Shown here: positions 46,702 to 56,903 of the stretch, piece after piece
How the letters are laid out: every line of letters begins with the position of its first letter
How positions within the stretch are numbered: position 1 is the stretch's first letter
The notes under the pieces: generated by a model
Databases searched by the model: none
Seen by the model: the letters and a program-made list of their open reading frames with translations, nothing else
What the model was told of the DNA's origin: nothing
Assembly: GCF_019175385.1 (NCBI RefSeq)
Contig: NC_083338.1
Coordinates: 92,649,777-92,713,776, forward strand
DNA from: Lycium barbarum
Taxonomy: Eukaryota; Streptophyta; Magnoliopsida; Solanales; Solanaceae
Direction of reading: 5' to 3'
Length of the DNA: 64,000 nucleotides
Program-made: the position numbers and the translations under genes

Positions 46702-48134
46702 TGATATGCTCAAATTACACCTTTTAATGGTATAAAGCGGACATTGTCAAATATAGTAACCCAACAAGGTTGGGATCGAATCCCACAGGGAATATGGTGT
46801 AAAAAGATTACTAAACACGTAGAATGCTTAATTTAGGTCTAATGTCTTAATCCGATGATTGTTTTTAAAAGTTGGTTGTTTATGACTAATGGCTAACTAA
46901 TTTCTTTGGATTGTAATTTATGGAAAAAGAAACCAAGGTTGTGTCCCCTTTTGATAAGGTGTATGGTCATGGGTATTGATCTTGATATACTTCTAACGGA
47001 TCATTACATGAATGCACTTAACCTCTATATGAATCTCTACTATTTCCAAATAAATATTCTCTTTCTACGATTCTCCTAAATATAAGAAAGTGAATATTGA
47101 AGAATGGTTAACTGTGCCAAGTAAATTCTTCTTATTCCTAAGTGAATTTATTAAAAAAAGTTTAAAGCTTTGAGTTCTTGTTATTTATTCTTACCGAACC
47201 CTAATTGTTTTCCCAAACAAATCAAGATTTTTGGCTTTAATCAATGTTTGCAACCATTAATTATGAATGAAGAATGAAGAATAAATAAATCCTAATAATC
47301 CATTATGTGTATATCAATCACAAACTCAATCACAAAACACCCATCATTGGGTTCACAACCCTAGTAAGGGAATTCAGCTACTCATGACAATGAACAAGAA
47401 ACAAGAAATTGAAGAATTCATAATTGCTTACTTTGGATGGAAAAAGGAATAGATAATACTTGAATTGATGTTTTGAATCTACAAAGTAAAGAGAGTATTT
47501 AATGTTCTAAGACAAAAGTCATGAAAATAATAACTGGTTCGAAATAAAACCCTACATTGGACTATTTATAGGTTTTGAAATGTAAAAGTTACAGAATTAC
47601 ACTTTGGTCCCCGACGACATAAAATACGGTCTGTATTTCACATTACGGACCGTAAACTGGTTTTACACCTTGGTTTTCCTTCAAGATCTGGGCAACTGCA
47701 GCATCAGGGATTACGGACCGTATTTTGATTTACGATCCGTATTCTGCTTGATCGTCTTTCAACTTGTAAAACTTCAACTTTCTGCCAAGTGCCCAAATGC
47801 TAAAATACGCTTTGAAATACGGACCGTAAAGTGGAATACGATCCGTAAAAGTTGTTCGTATTTCATCATCTTCTCAGCATGCATTTCTGGTTTTTCTTAT
47901 CTTTAAATACGCTCAAGGAATACGGTTTGTATTTGAGAATACAGCCCGTATTCGAGAATACGGCCAATATTTTATCATCAAGGCAAAATTCTGCAGTTTC
48001 ACAGTTTTTATCCCAAAATTGCTCCATTACCTGAAAAACACTAAAAACACATTAACTTGCCGCTAACTTGCTTAAAAATAAGTAAAAATTCTCATAAAAA
48101 GGCCTTGGATTTGCCATAATTTCCCGGCACATCA
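46702..48134 (-). mobile_element. Element B 5' LTR
   Basis: 1433 bp, counterpart of 21437-22847. TATA-like CCTATAAATAGTCC on the minus strand at 47559-47572. The palindrome array at 47622-47975 has about eight TACGGNCCGTA variants, one more block than the other LTR. Confidence 0.93.
47622..47975. promoter_or_regulatory. TACGGNCCGTA array in U3 of element B 5' LTR
   Basis: Copies include ATTACGGACCGTAAAC (47643), ATTACGGACCGTATT (47710), ATACGGACCGTAAAG (47818), ATACGATCCGTAAAA (47836) and ATACAGCCCGTATT (47940). The array begins about 50 bp upstream of the TATA-like box in element sense. Confidence 0.68.
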
Positions 48135-48896
48135 CGCACAATCCAGACTCTCGAAGATATTCTATGGGTGTATGTGTTAGACTTCGGAGGCAACTGGGAT
48201 GATCATTTACTACTTATTGAGTTTGCATACAGCAACAATTATCATTCCAGTATCCAGTTAGCCCCGTATGAGGCTTTATACGGGCGAAAGTGTCGATCAC
48301 CAATTGGATGGTTCGAAGTAGGGGAGACAAAGTTAGAAGGGCCAAATTTGATCCAACAAGTAGTGGATAAGGTCAAGCTTATTCAGGACCGATTATCGAC
48401 AACACAGAGTCGTCAGAAGTCATATGCAGACAATCGCCAACGAGACTTAGAGTTCTAAGTTAATAACTGGGTATTCTTGAAGGTGTCACCTATGAATGGC
48501 GTTATGAGATTTGGTAAAAAGGGTAAGCTTAGACCTTGATACAATGGACCCTAAAGGATTGTATGCAAAGTAGGCCAAGTAGCCTATGAGTTAGATCCAC
48601 CTCTACACTTGGAGATGGTTCACCCAGTATTCCATATATCAATGCTTCGCAAGTATATTGGAAATCCTTCCCAAATTGTACCTGTAGATGAAGTTCAGGT
48701 TACCGAGCAATTATCTTATGATGAGTTTCCCATTTCTATCCTAGATAGATAAGTTCGAAGGTTAAGGACTAAAGATGTAGCTTCATTTAAAGTTTTATGG
48801 AGAAATAAGAATAAGGAAGAAATGACTTGGGAACCTAAAAAATATATGAGGCCCAGGTATCCACAATTGTTTCCACTGCCAGGAGAGGTTCAGACA
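48135..48896 (+). pseudogene. pol: H1 pol part 4: integrase C-terminal part and chromodomain
   Basis: Resumes after duplication CGCAC with QTLEDILWVYVLDFGGNWDD, then [20 protein letters not shown], a stop at 48456-48458, and the domain with VGQVAYELDPPLHLEMVHPV. The last part, VRRLRTKDVASFKVLWRNKN followed by KEEMTWEPKKYM, corresponds to the chromodomain-like tail of C and E. Further stops occur near 48538, 48555 and 48750. Element E cuts it at 48896/48897. Confidence 0.85.
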
Positions 48897-50946
48897 TGTT
48901 ACACCTCGGAACTTTGGGTTGCTGAGCGGTGAAGGGACTAACGTAAGTTAAGGTGAACATGATGTCCCTACAAGTAAGAAGGGATACTTAATAATTGTAA
49001 TTAAGATTCCATAGAAGTTAGAGGAAAGAGAGAAAAGTTCATCAAATGAAACTTCACCGCAGTTCTGCGAAAGGGGGTTCGCCGGTCGTTCTTTGTACCG
49101 TCGAACGAGTCGACGCTCCGTCGATTGTGCCGTAAAATTGAGCTGGAACGAAGATCATTCGACGAACAGGTCGACGCTCCGTCGATCAGTTCGACGAACC
49201 ATCCTTCTCACCGTAGAATGAGAGGAAACGACAGATTGCTCACTGGAAATTTAACGACTTCAACGATCAGATCGATGCCCTGTCGATCCAATCGACGCTC
49301 CGTCGATCACACCATGCATCTCGGTCGAGACTGATTTCATGAATTAATATAAGGACCCCTCCTTCATTTTATTTCATTTCATCTTCCACTCTCCTCTCTC
49401 CAAGAACCCTCTAGAACCTTCTCCATCATTCATCCATAAGAAACTAAGGGAAAACAAAGATTTACTACACCAAATCCATGAAATAAAGTGTATGAAACTC
49501 ATTAAAAGTTCATCTAAGCCAAGAAAGCTCAAGGGAAGTGAGTTAGGGTTTTGGTACAAGAAGAGGAGCTCCACTTGAGTGTTGTTCATCCATCATCTAA
49601 GGTGAGTTTTATGACCCTTTTATATGGTTTGAGTGGTTAAAAGTTGAAACACTTGGATTGTGGAAAGACATAGAAACTGGGTCATGAATGTGTGAATAGT
49701 ACAATTGTTGAATAGTGATTGGGATGAATCATGAATGTTGGTATGCTGTGATTGTGAATATGTTATAAGTGACATTTAGACCATGGAATAAGTATTATAT
49801 ATGACAAAATGCGATAACGAGTTATAATCATAATTGTGGAGAAATCAAAGAGAAATGGTGAATTGTGGTAAGTGTAGATAAATGATGATTGTTGTTATTA
49901 ACGTTTGGGAGTTGATATAGAATGTGGGAAAAGTAGTATAGAAAAAGGAAGTGCTACCCAATTTTCCCTAGAAATGATAAAATGTTCTTATAGCCGAGTA
50001 ACTAATGTTAATGCGATTCCTCTTGAAGGTAGAAACGTGGGCACCAAAGGAAACCAAGCGAACGATAGATTAGTTAAGCGAAAAAGGTATGTGGGCCTAG
50101 TCCTTTCTTTCTAATGGCATGAATCCTATAGCGTGATTTTCTTTCTTCTCCATGAATCTCTTAAGTTCCGGAAAGATATGAGCCTATATTCCTAAATAGC
50201 TACACAATGTAATGGGTTAAAGCATAGAAGTTCTAGATGTTCATGATATGATGTTCCTAAAGCGTCAATGATGTCCTTTATTGCTTACACTCACCTCATA
50301 TACTATTCCCTTCAAGGTGAGACAGGATGTTAATGAATGCTCCATAAGGGAATCGGGGGATCACGACCTTACGTCACCCCGATAAAGCATAGTTGTCCTT
50401 GAGTCTTTATGCATGCACTATGATGAGCATATTATGATGATTATATAACAACGCGCCTATTTGGCCGGGCAGTCACCGCTAAGGCGGGAAGCTATACACC
50501 ATGGCCAGATGGCATGGGCAGACACCACTTGTGGGCGGCATGAGATGATACCCCGGACGCGGGAGGCCTGGACGCAGGCTAATGATTATCACACCGATCC
50601 GATATCGACGGGCAGTTTGTACATTTATGCATATATGACATGATGATGATTTTGAGTAAGCCAGCATGTATCATTTTCTTTATATTTGACAATCAGATAC
50701 ATATGTTCCTTAGTGATGCTTCCTACAATGTTCGTACTAACGTCCGTTTTCTTTGGACGCTGTGTTCATGCCCACAGGTAGACAGGAAGGTGATCTTGAT
50801 CCAGACTCGTAGGAGTTGTTAGCTGTTTGAGAGCACTCCATTGTTCCAGAGGTGCTTATGGTTATCCTTTTATGTACATGTATGTTTTGGGCATGACGGG
50901 GTCTTGTCCCGTCCATATGTCTAGTACTCTAGTAGAGGCTCGTAGA
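48897..50946 (+). mobile_element. Element E 5' LTR, first piece
   Basis: Starts TGTTACACCTCGGAAC. It holds the TCGACG array (49095-49325), TATA-like AATTAATATAAGG (49343-49353), a leader ending in CTAAGGTGAGTTTTATG (donor-like, 49598-49614), GGTATGTGGGCC (50088), GGTCGTGATCCCC reversed (50350-50372), CCCCGGACGCGGG (50552), and the shared module near 50728-50745. S2 interrupts it after 50946. The pieces 53321-53380 and 56478-56700 complete an LTR of about 2.33 kb. The flank before it is AGACA; the matching duplication would lie outside the window. Confidence 0.9.
49095..49325. promoter_or_regulatory. TCGACGCTCCGTCGA palindrome array in element E LTR
   Basis: Four to five copies of TCGACGCTCCGTCGAT or close variants (49108, 49170, 49263-49280, 49289-49304) plus CGTCGAACGAG-type halves. 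The array ends about 20 bp before the TATA-like box at 49343. The same array is in the 3' LTR at 62115-62335. Confidence 0.65.
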
Positions 50947-53315
50947 TGTTACACATCGGAAATTTTTTCATACTTGTGTGATGAGTAGAACGAGGAAGGG
51001 ATGGAGTGTATGATGTTTTACTAAGTCGGGAATGGCTAATTGTGAATTTTTGGAAATAAGAAAGTCGCGGAAAATTTTCAGACCAGTGGTCGTATATGGC
51101 ACTATGCGGCCCGTAAAGTGATTTACGGACCGTATAGTGCAATCGTCTTCCATCGTGCCAAAAATCTCAAGTTCTGCCAGTGTTGATATGGTTAAATACG
51201 ACCCAATTTACGGCCCGTAAACTGGTTTACGGACCGTAAACCAGGTCGTAAACTGCCATGTCCCTCAGCCAAAACTTTCTGTTTTTGGAATGATTAAATA
51301 CGGCCATGGAGGACGGACCGTAAATCAAAATACGGTCCGTATATGGTGGTTTACGACCACTGTTCACCCCGACAAGAATTCATTAAAGATTAGATTTTGT
51401 GATTTGAAAAAGGGACTTAGGCTTCATATTATTTCATTATTCATCCAACAACTCAAGAGACCTCTAGAACATTCCAAATAATTCCTCCACAAGACTTCAA
51501 GAGAATTAAAGGGAATATCAAGATCAACACCACCAAATTCATGAAATCAAGTGTAAGAACACAATAAAGGATCTTCTAAGTGAAGAAATTTCAAGGAAGG
51601 TGGAACTAGGGTTTGGCTAAGTGAAGTATTTCAACTTAAGGATTGTTAAACCATCATCTAAGGTAAGTTTCATGATTATTCCATGTTGTTTGAAGTGTTG
51701 GAAAGCTTAGACACTTGAAATGTAGAAGAACAAAGAGAGTGGGTCATTATTTAGTGAATAGTGACATAAATGAATGATAGTGGAATTGAATTACGAATGT
51801 TGAAGTGTTGAGAGTACGATTACATTATAAACGATGTTTATATCATGAATCAAGCATTAAATGCATGAAAACGCAAAGACGAGTCATAAGGCTAAGTATG
51901 GGGGAAATTGGAGGAAAATGGTGGATTTTGCTAAATGTACGTAAATGACGATTGTCGATTGTGATATTATGAGTAATGTTATGAATGTTGAGAGTTGAGA
52001 TAAAGCATGAGCAAAGTAGTATAAACAAAGGAAGCGTTGTCCGACTTTTCCTAGAATTAGCGATGCGTTCTTGTAGTTAGTTACTAACGTTGATCCAAAT
52101 TCTCTTATGAAGGTAACAACGTGATATTGAAGGAGTGCAAGTGAGCGATAGTCTAGCTAAACGACCAGGTATGTGAGGCTAGTCCTTCTTTCTAATGGCA
52201 TGAGTCGTTTAGCTTGAATCTCTATCCTCTTCATGAGTTCTCACATTCTAAGAAGTTAAAGGCCTATGCCTATAAATGTCTATATGAGATAAGCTATACG
52301 ATATGAGGATGTTATTCCTTGCCTACACTCACCTTATGTATTAGTCCTTTCAAGGTGAGGCAGAAAGTCCATAATGGTTCCATAATGTAACCGGGGGATT
52401 ACGACCTTACGTCACCCCGATAGAGTAAAGTTGATCTTGAGCCTTATACACATATCATGATAAGATGAGTATTTTATGATGAGCACATTATTATGAATAT
52501 TTTTCATTGAGCATGTCATGAGCATTTTACACCGTGCCTAGTTGGCCGGGCAGTCACCGCCAAGGCGGGCAGCTATACAGATACACCATGACCTTCGGGC
52601 GTGGGCAGACACCACTAGTGGGCGGCATGAGATGGTACCCCAGACGCGGGAGGCCTGGACTCAGGCTTATATTATTGATTATCACACCATTCCGACATGG
52701 ACGGGTAGCTTGCATATGATGCATATATGTCATGATGATGAGTATGAGTAAGACAGCATGCATTACTTCTTTTATGATCATCAGTCAGATCCAGATGCTT
52801 CCTGTTGATATTATCACTTTATTATTGATGCTTTCTTTCATTGTTTATGCCTCTCATACTCAGTACAATATTCGTACTGACGTCCTTTCTTCGGACGCTG
52901 TGTTCATGCCCACAGGTAGACAGGGAGGAGAGCTTGACCCAGATCCTCAGTAGCTGCCAGCGGATAGAGAGCACTCCATTGTTCGGAGGTGCTTATGGCC
53001 ATTCTTTTGATGTACATATACATATGCATATTTTGGGCACCACGGAGTCCTGTTCCGTCTGTTTATACAGTATGTCAGTAGAGGCTCGTAGATACGCAGT
53101 GTGGGTTAGATGGTCTCACAAAACGCTATTACCATATATATATTATTTTGATGGCCGAAAGGCAAATGTATATAATTATTTATGTTTTTATTTAAATATG
53201 ATTTTCCTACAATTGGTATGGAAAGTTAATGAAAGAGCATTAAATGAGTAGTAGGTAAGCGGTGCTCGGTAGCTAGCTCCGGGTACCCGTCGCGGCCCCT
53301 AGTTGGGTCGTGACA
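50947..53315 (+). mobile_element. Solo LTR S2, 2369 bp
   Basis: Ends TGTTACACATCGG ... GTTGGGTCGTGACA, perfect duplication GTAGA (50942-50946 and 53316-53320), inserted in the element E 5' LTR. C-type family: palindrome array, donor-like CTAAGGTAAGTTTCATG (51658-51674), GTAAGGTCGTAATCCCC reversed (52396-52414), CCCCAGACGCGGG (52638), the module ATACTCAGTACA ... TACTGACGTCC (52856-52885), and CGTAGATACGCAGTG near its end. No internal genes. Confidence 0.94.
51088..51362. promoter_or_regulatory. TTTACGGACCGTAAA array in U3 of S2
   Basis: Six full palindromes by eye: GCGGCCCGTAA (51107), TTACGGACCGTA (51123), TTACGGCCCGTAA (51209), TTACGGACCGTAAA (51228), GACGGACCGTAA (51314) and TACGGTCCGTA (51331). 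The weak TATA region follows near 51400. Confidence 0.65.
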
Positions 53316-53320
53316 GTAGA

Positions 53321-53380
53321 TACACAGTGTGGGTGGTATGGTCTGACGAGGTTGCTACCATATATATATATATATATATA
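53321..53380 (+). mobile_element. Element E 5' LTR, middle piece
   Basis: 60 bp (TACACAGTGTGGGTGG ... then TA repeat) left between solo LTRs S2 and S3. It matches CACAGTGTGGGTTAGATGG in S2 itself near 53095. Confidence 0.82.
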
Positions 53381-53572
53381 TGTCACGACCCAACCCCATG
53401 GGCCATGACTAGTGCCCAAACTGGACACTCATATACATACCTGCTAAATATAGTCAGACTGAAACTAAGGACAATATGGAAACTTGCAAAAGAATTCCAA
53501 GGGTTCATAACATCATCATATATATATCCCGATAACCTGTCTCCTGAGGAGTCACAACTAATCAAAATATAA

Positions 53573-53699
53573 TATGATACGCAAGCCGACAAGGCTGCCA
53601 CTACATGTCAATATGATACGCAAGCCGAAAAGGCTGCCACTACATGTCAATATGATACGCAAGCCAACAAGGCTGCCACTACATGTCAATATCATACGC
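53573..53699. repeat. 39-bp tandem repeat, about 3.2 copies
   Basis: Units begin ATGATACGCAAGCCGACAAG at about 53573, 53612 and 53651, with one or two differences. Inside S3. Confidence 0.9.
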
Positions 53700-54280
53700 A
53701 TAGCACATCATATAGGCACAGCTGAACAAAACTTGTACACAACCCACACATATGTCTATAGACCTCTAAGAGTATCGATAGTGAAATATGACGGGACAGG
53801 GCCTCGCCGTACCCCTAGGTAAACATATATATACATCAAAAAGGATATGTACCAAAATTATAGGCTTCGAAACAATGGAGCTCTTCAAGACAGGTGAATA
53901 GAAGTCCTAGTCTAGAGGATCGCCAAATCGAGTATCTGTACCTGCGGGCATGAAACGCAGCCCCCTGAAGAAAGGGGGTACGTACGAGATATGTATAGAG
54001 TATATGAAGCATGAAATACAACAAAGAGAATCGCGACTGAAATAGAGATCATAGGAGACAAGTATGACATTTAAAGTACCAATACACTGGCCTTATGAAA
54101 CGTAAAACATGCATGTCATTATCATTTATCGTACCCGGCCCATTACGGGACTCGGTGAATAAAGTCATCACATACCATCCTTGGCGCCATAATCACATCA
54201 TCATATCATCATATCATCACATCATCATATCATCATATCGTCATATATATATACATATACCGTACCCGGCCCTCTAGTGA

Positions 54281-54395
54281 GGGACTCGGTGAACAATGCA
54301 GTGAACTGTGCACGAGAACATACCCGGCCCGGGACTCGGTGAACAATGCAGTGAACTGTGCACGAGAACATACCCGGCTCGGGACTCGGTGAAAG
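54281..54395. repeat. 50-bp tandem repeat
   Basis: GGGACTCGGTGAACAATGCA starts at 54281 and 54331, and a partial third copy starts at 54381. GC-rich, inside S3. The same CCGGCCC...ACTCGGTGAA word is also at 54135-54158. Confidence 0.9.
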
Positions 54396-55848
54396 ATATA
54401 ATAATAGCATGCACGAGCAGAGTAGTGAGTAACCACATGCAAATCAAATCATCATCTGAGACTCAACAGAATAAGTAGAATGAACTAATACTTAAGTATC
54501 AAAGACAATAGTCATGTCAAGTACCCCTCGAATGTCACTATGGATTATATCAAATAGAACTTCAAGGACCATAGACACGTATCAAGACATAATGAAATAG
54601 GTTCTGGAAATCAAGAACATTAGCCATCCTAGTGTCTTTAAGAATAGGAGTTTCTTTGAAGTCATATGCTCGTTGTATGTTTGTTTCATAAAGATCATGC
54701 CAAAAGAAAGAAGGGTTAGCTTTATATACCTTAGGTTGCCAATATAACCCAAAATGAACTCGTCTTAATGCTGATTAGTCCTATTATTTTATAACAAGGA
54801 AATACATGTACGACTTTAGATGGCTTTCGTATATCGTGTATATCAATTGGTAATTTGATCCTAAAACGAAACAGGCAGCTTTTCCCTAATTCATATATCA
54901 CAATAACAGCCAAAATGACAAAAATAGATCTCCACAACACAACATGTATATATCCATAATGACCTCATAGTACTTTATAATGATCGTCAAGCTTGAAGTA
55001 GGATCTGTACAACCCACGTCACCTTTTGCATGCTTCTTTCTTAACTTAATAACATTCTCAAGTTCGGGTTTATTTCATCAATTCCAACAATTTAGCCAAA
55101 ATATCAATCACAATACCAATAACAATATTAACAAATACATATTCAAATAGAATCAATTCCATTCCTAAATCACTTCCAAAACAGCCCAAAATAAATTCCT
55201 ACACCGATGCTTGTATACACTTCCTTATTTCCGTATATACATAGTATAACAACAAACATAACAACAACAACAACAACAACCACAGCCAATCCCACGATAT
55301 TCCCGCACACCAACCAATTTATAACAACCACCAAACAGTCCACATGATGACAATAACAATTTATCCGATTTCCCGCAATTAATTCCGTAATTCCCGTCTC
55401 TCAATTTAACTATGACCTGGACGAATTTAGATATATCTAGTAGAGGAGAATTCTTACCTTATTTTCCAAAAACTCCTCTCCTTTCTCTTTACTTCACTTT
55501 GAAGAAATTCCGGGTCTAACAATACGATAAAGTGGTACAACGAGATCAAAGCGGTGAGCAAAACCCGTAACACAATTGAATGGCGTTGCTGAGAATGTAC
55601 ATATATCTTCAATGAATAGCTTCCTGAATGATAATACCCTTGTGAACATTTTCCTCCAAGTACAAATTGACTGAATTGATTTCTTATGTTAACACATAGT
55701 TGAACTAAATCAAATGAATTCTTGCAACAATGAATGTTAACATTCAAATGTGGAAAGTGTGCTTTTCAATGTGTAAGAATCTCCCTTTAGGTGACCTTGA
55801 GTCATCCATTTACTTGACACGTTAATGTTATTAATTGGACCAATTGAT

Positions 55849-55880
55849 GCCACGTGGCAGCCTACTTGGTGCCACGTGGC
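55849..55880. promoter_or_regulatory. Pair of palindromic G-boxes GCCACGTGGC
   Basis: GCCACGTGGC at 55849-55858 and again at 55871-55880, each in the word TGCCACGTGGCAGCC or close to it, 22 bp apart, in U3 of S3. CACGTG is the core target of plant bZIP and bHLH factors. A working role here is not shown. Confidence 0.7.
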
Positions 55881-56472
55881 AGCCCATTGCCAACATTAGC
55901 TCACTAATTTTTTATATTAACACCACAATTAATTCCATACTCTCCCACTTTATTCCACTATTAACCAATTACCCACATAACTAATTTCTTGATCTCAGTC
56001 CACTTAAACATGAACCACTTTTAACACATCTCATATATTTATTACCATAATCTTGTGGTAGGACTTTAGTCCGTAGCCTGTTTATACATACACTAAATAT
56101 CATTTCCGATCACCGTCGTCACACTTGTTAAGTCCTAAATTATTTCAGGACCTCATCCTTGGTTACACCGAGCTCTTAATTTGCATACTTGAATATGACC
56201 AAATCCTACGTCCTCCGTAAAATCGCTCATGTTGGACGGTTCAATTTCCTAGTCCAAAAATACGAGGTATTATAGCTTGGACGGTATTTCATTCAAATAA
56301 ATTTTGAAACCTCGACGAAGCTTATTTTCTTTGATTTGTTTAACTTCTAATATTTACAACACATCTGTACCATCACTCTAACTACCTATAAGCTTGGGGG
56401 ATAACCTCGTTTCCGTTACTAATATCATTTAACTCGCATGCTTTCCAACGCATGAAAACACGGGGTCTAACA

Positions 56473-56473
56473 A

Positions 56474-56520
<47 letters not shown>

Positions 56521-56700
56521 TCAATGACCAAAAGGCTTGTGCATATAAAGTATTATGTTTTGAAATGAAAGATGAATTTCCTTATGCTTTGAGTATAAAA
56601 TTGATAAAAGAGCACTAAATGAGTAAGACGAGTAATAGAACGAGCGGTGCTCGGTGGCTAGCCCGGGGTACCTGTCGCGGCCCCTGGTCGGGTCGTGACA
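56473..56700 (+). mobile_element. Element E 5' LTR, last piece, with (TA)n
   Basis: A TA microsatellite (56476-56516), then LTR tail ending GGTCGGGTCGTGACA at 56700, directly followed by the primer site. Confidence 0.9.
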
Positions 56701-56704
56701 GAAG

Positions 56705-56716
56705 TGGTATCAGAGT
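56705..56716 (+). promoter_or_regulatory. Element E primer binding site
   Basis: TGGTATCAGAGT, one mismatch from the tRNA-iMet complement, 4 nt after the LTR. It confirms that E is plus-strand. Confidence 0.9.
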
Positions 56717-56903
56717 AGTTCAGTCCTAGGAAGTGTCTACGAGCCGTGTATAGTAGTCTTATTTATAGTGTGTTGCGCGCCACGCTAATAAACAAGAGGC
56801 TACAGGGCATTTAGGAAAAATGACCATTTTTCTTCCTATGAGATCGTGCGATAGAGCCGTGTATAAGATTTTATCCTCCCTAATAGTGTGTTGTGATTTC
56901 AAA

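Larger units (their letters stand above)
21437..48134 (-). mobile_element. Element B: Athila-like gypsy retrotransposon, 26.7 kb with two nested insertions
   Basis: Target duplication CGCAC (21432-21436 and 48135-48139) with LTR ends TGATRYGCTC ... CACATCA. After removing S1 and element C with their duplications, the element is about 13.3 kb. Minus-strand order: 5' LTR, tRNA-Asp-like primer site, gag, protease, RT, RNase H, integrase, promoter-like region, env-like ORF region, non-coding 3' region, Athila-type polypurine segment, 3' LTR. That order and the TTGAGGACAAGCAA segment point to the Athila/Tat side of Ty3/gypsy. All coding parts are damaged. Confidence 0.92.
53381..56472 (-). mobile_element. 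Solo LTR S3, 3092 bp
   Basis: Minus-strand ends TGTTAGACCCCGTG ... GGGTTGGGTCGTGACA. It is inserted in a TA repeat of the element E LTR. Flanks are ATATA (53376-53380) and ATCTA (56473-56477), one base different, so the duplication is probable but not perfect. S1-like family: ATGCCCGCAGGT on the minus strand (53941-53952), tandem repeats, and a U3 with two palindromic G-boxes. No coding sequence. Confidence 0.85.

Noticed and set aside
53303..53320. Perfect target duplication for S3
   Set aside because: Flanks at S3 are ATATA and ATCTA in a TA repeat, so the duplication is only probable; the perfect GTAGA here belongs to S2.
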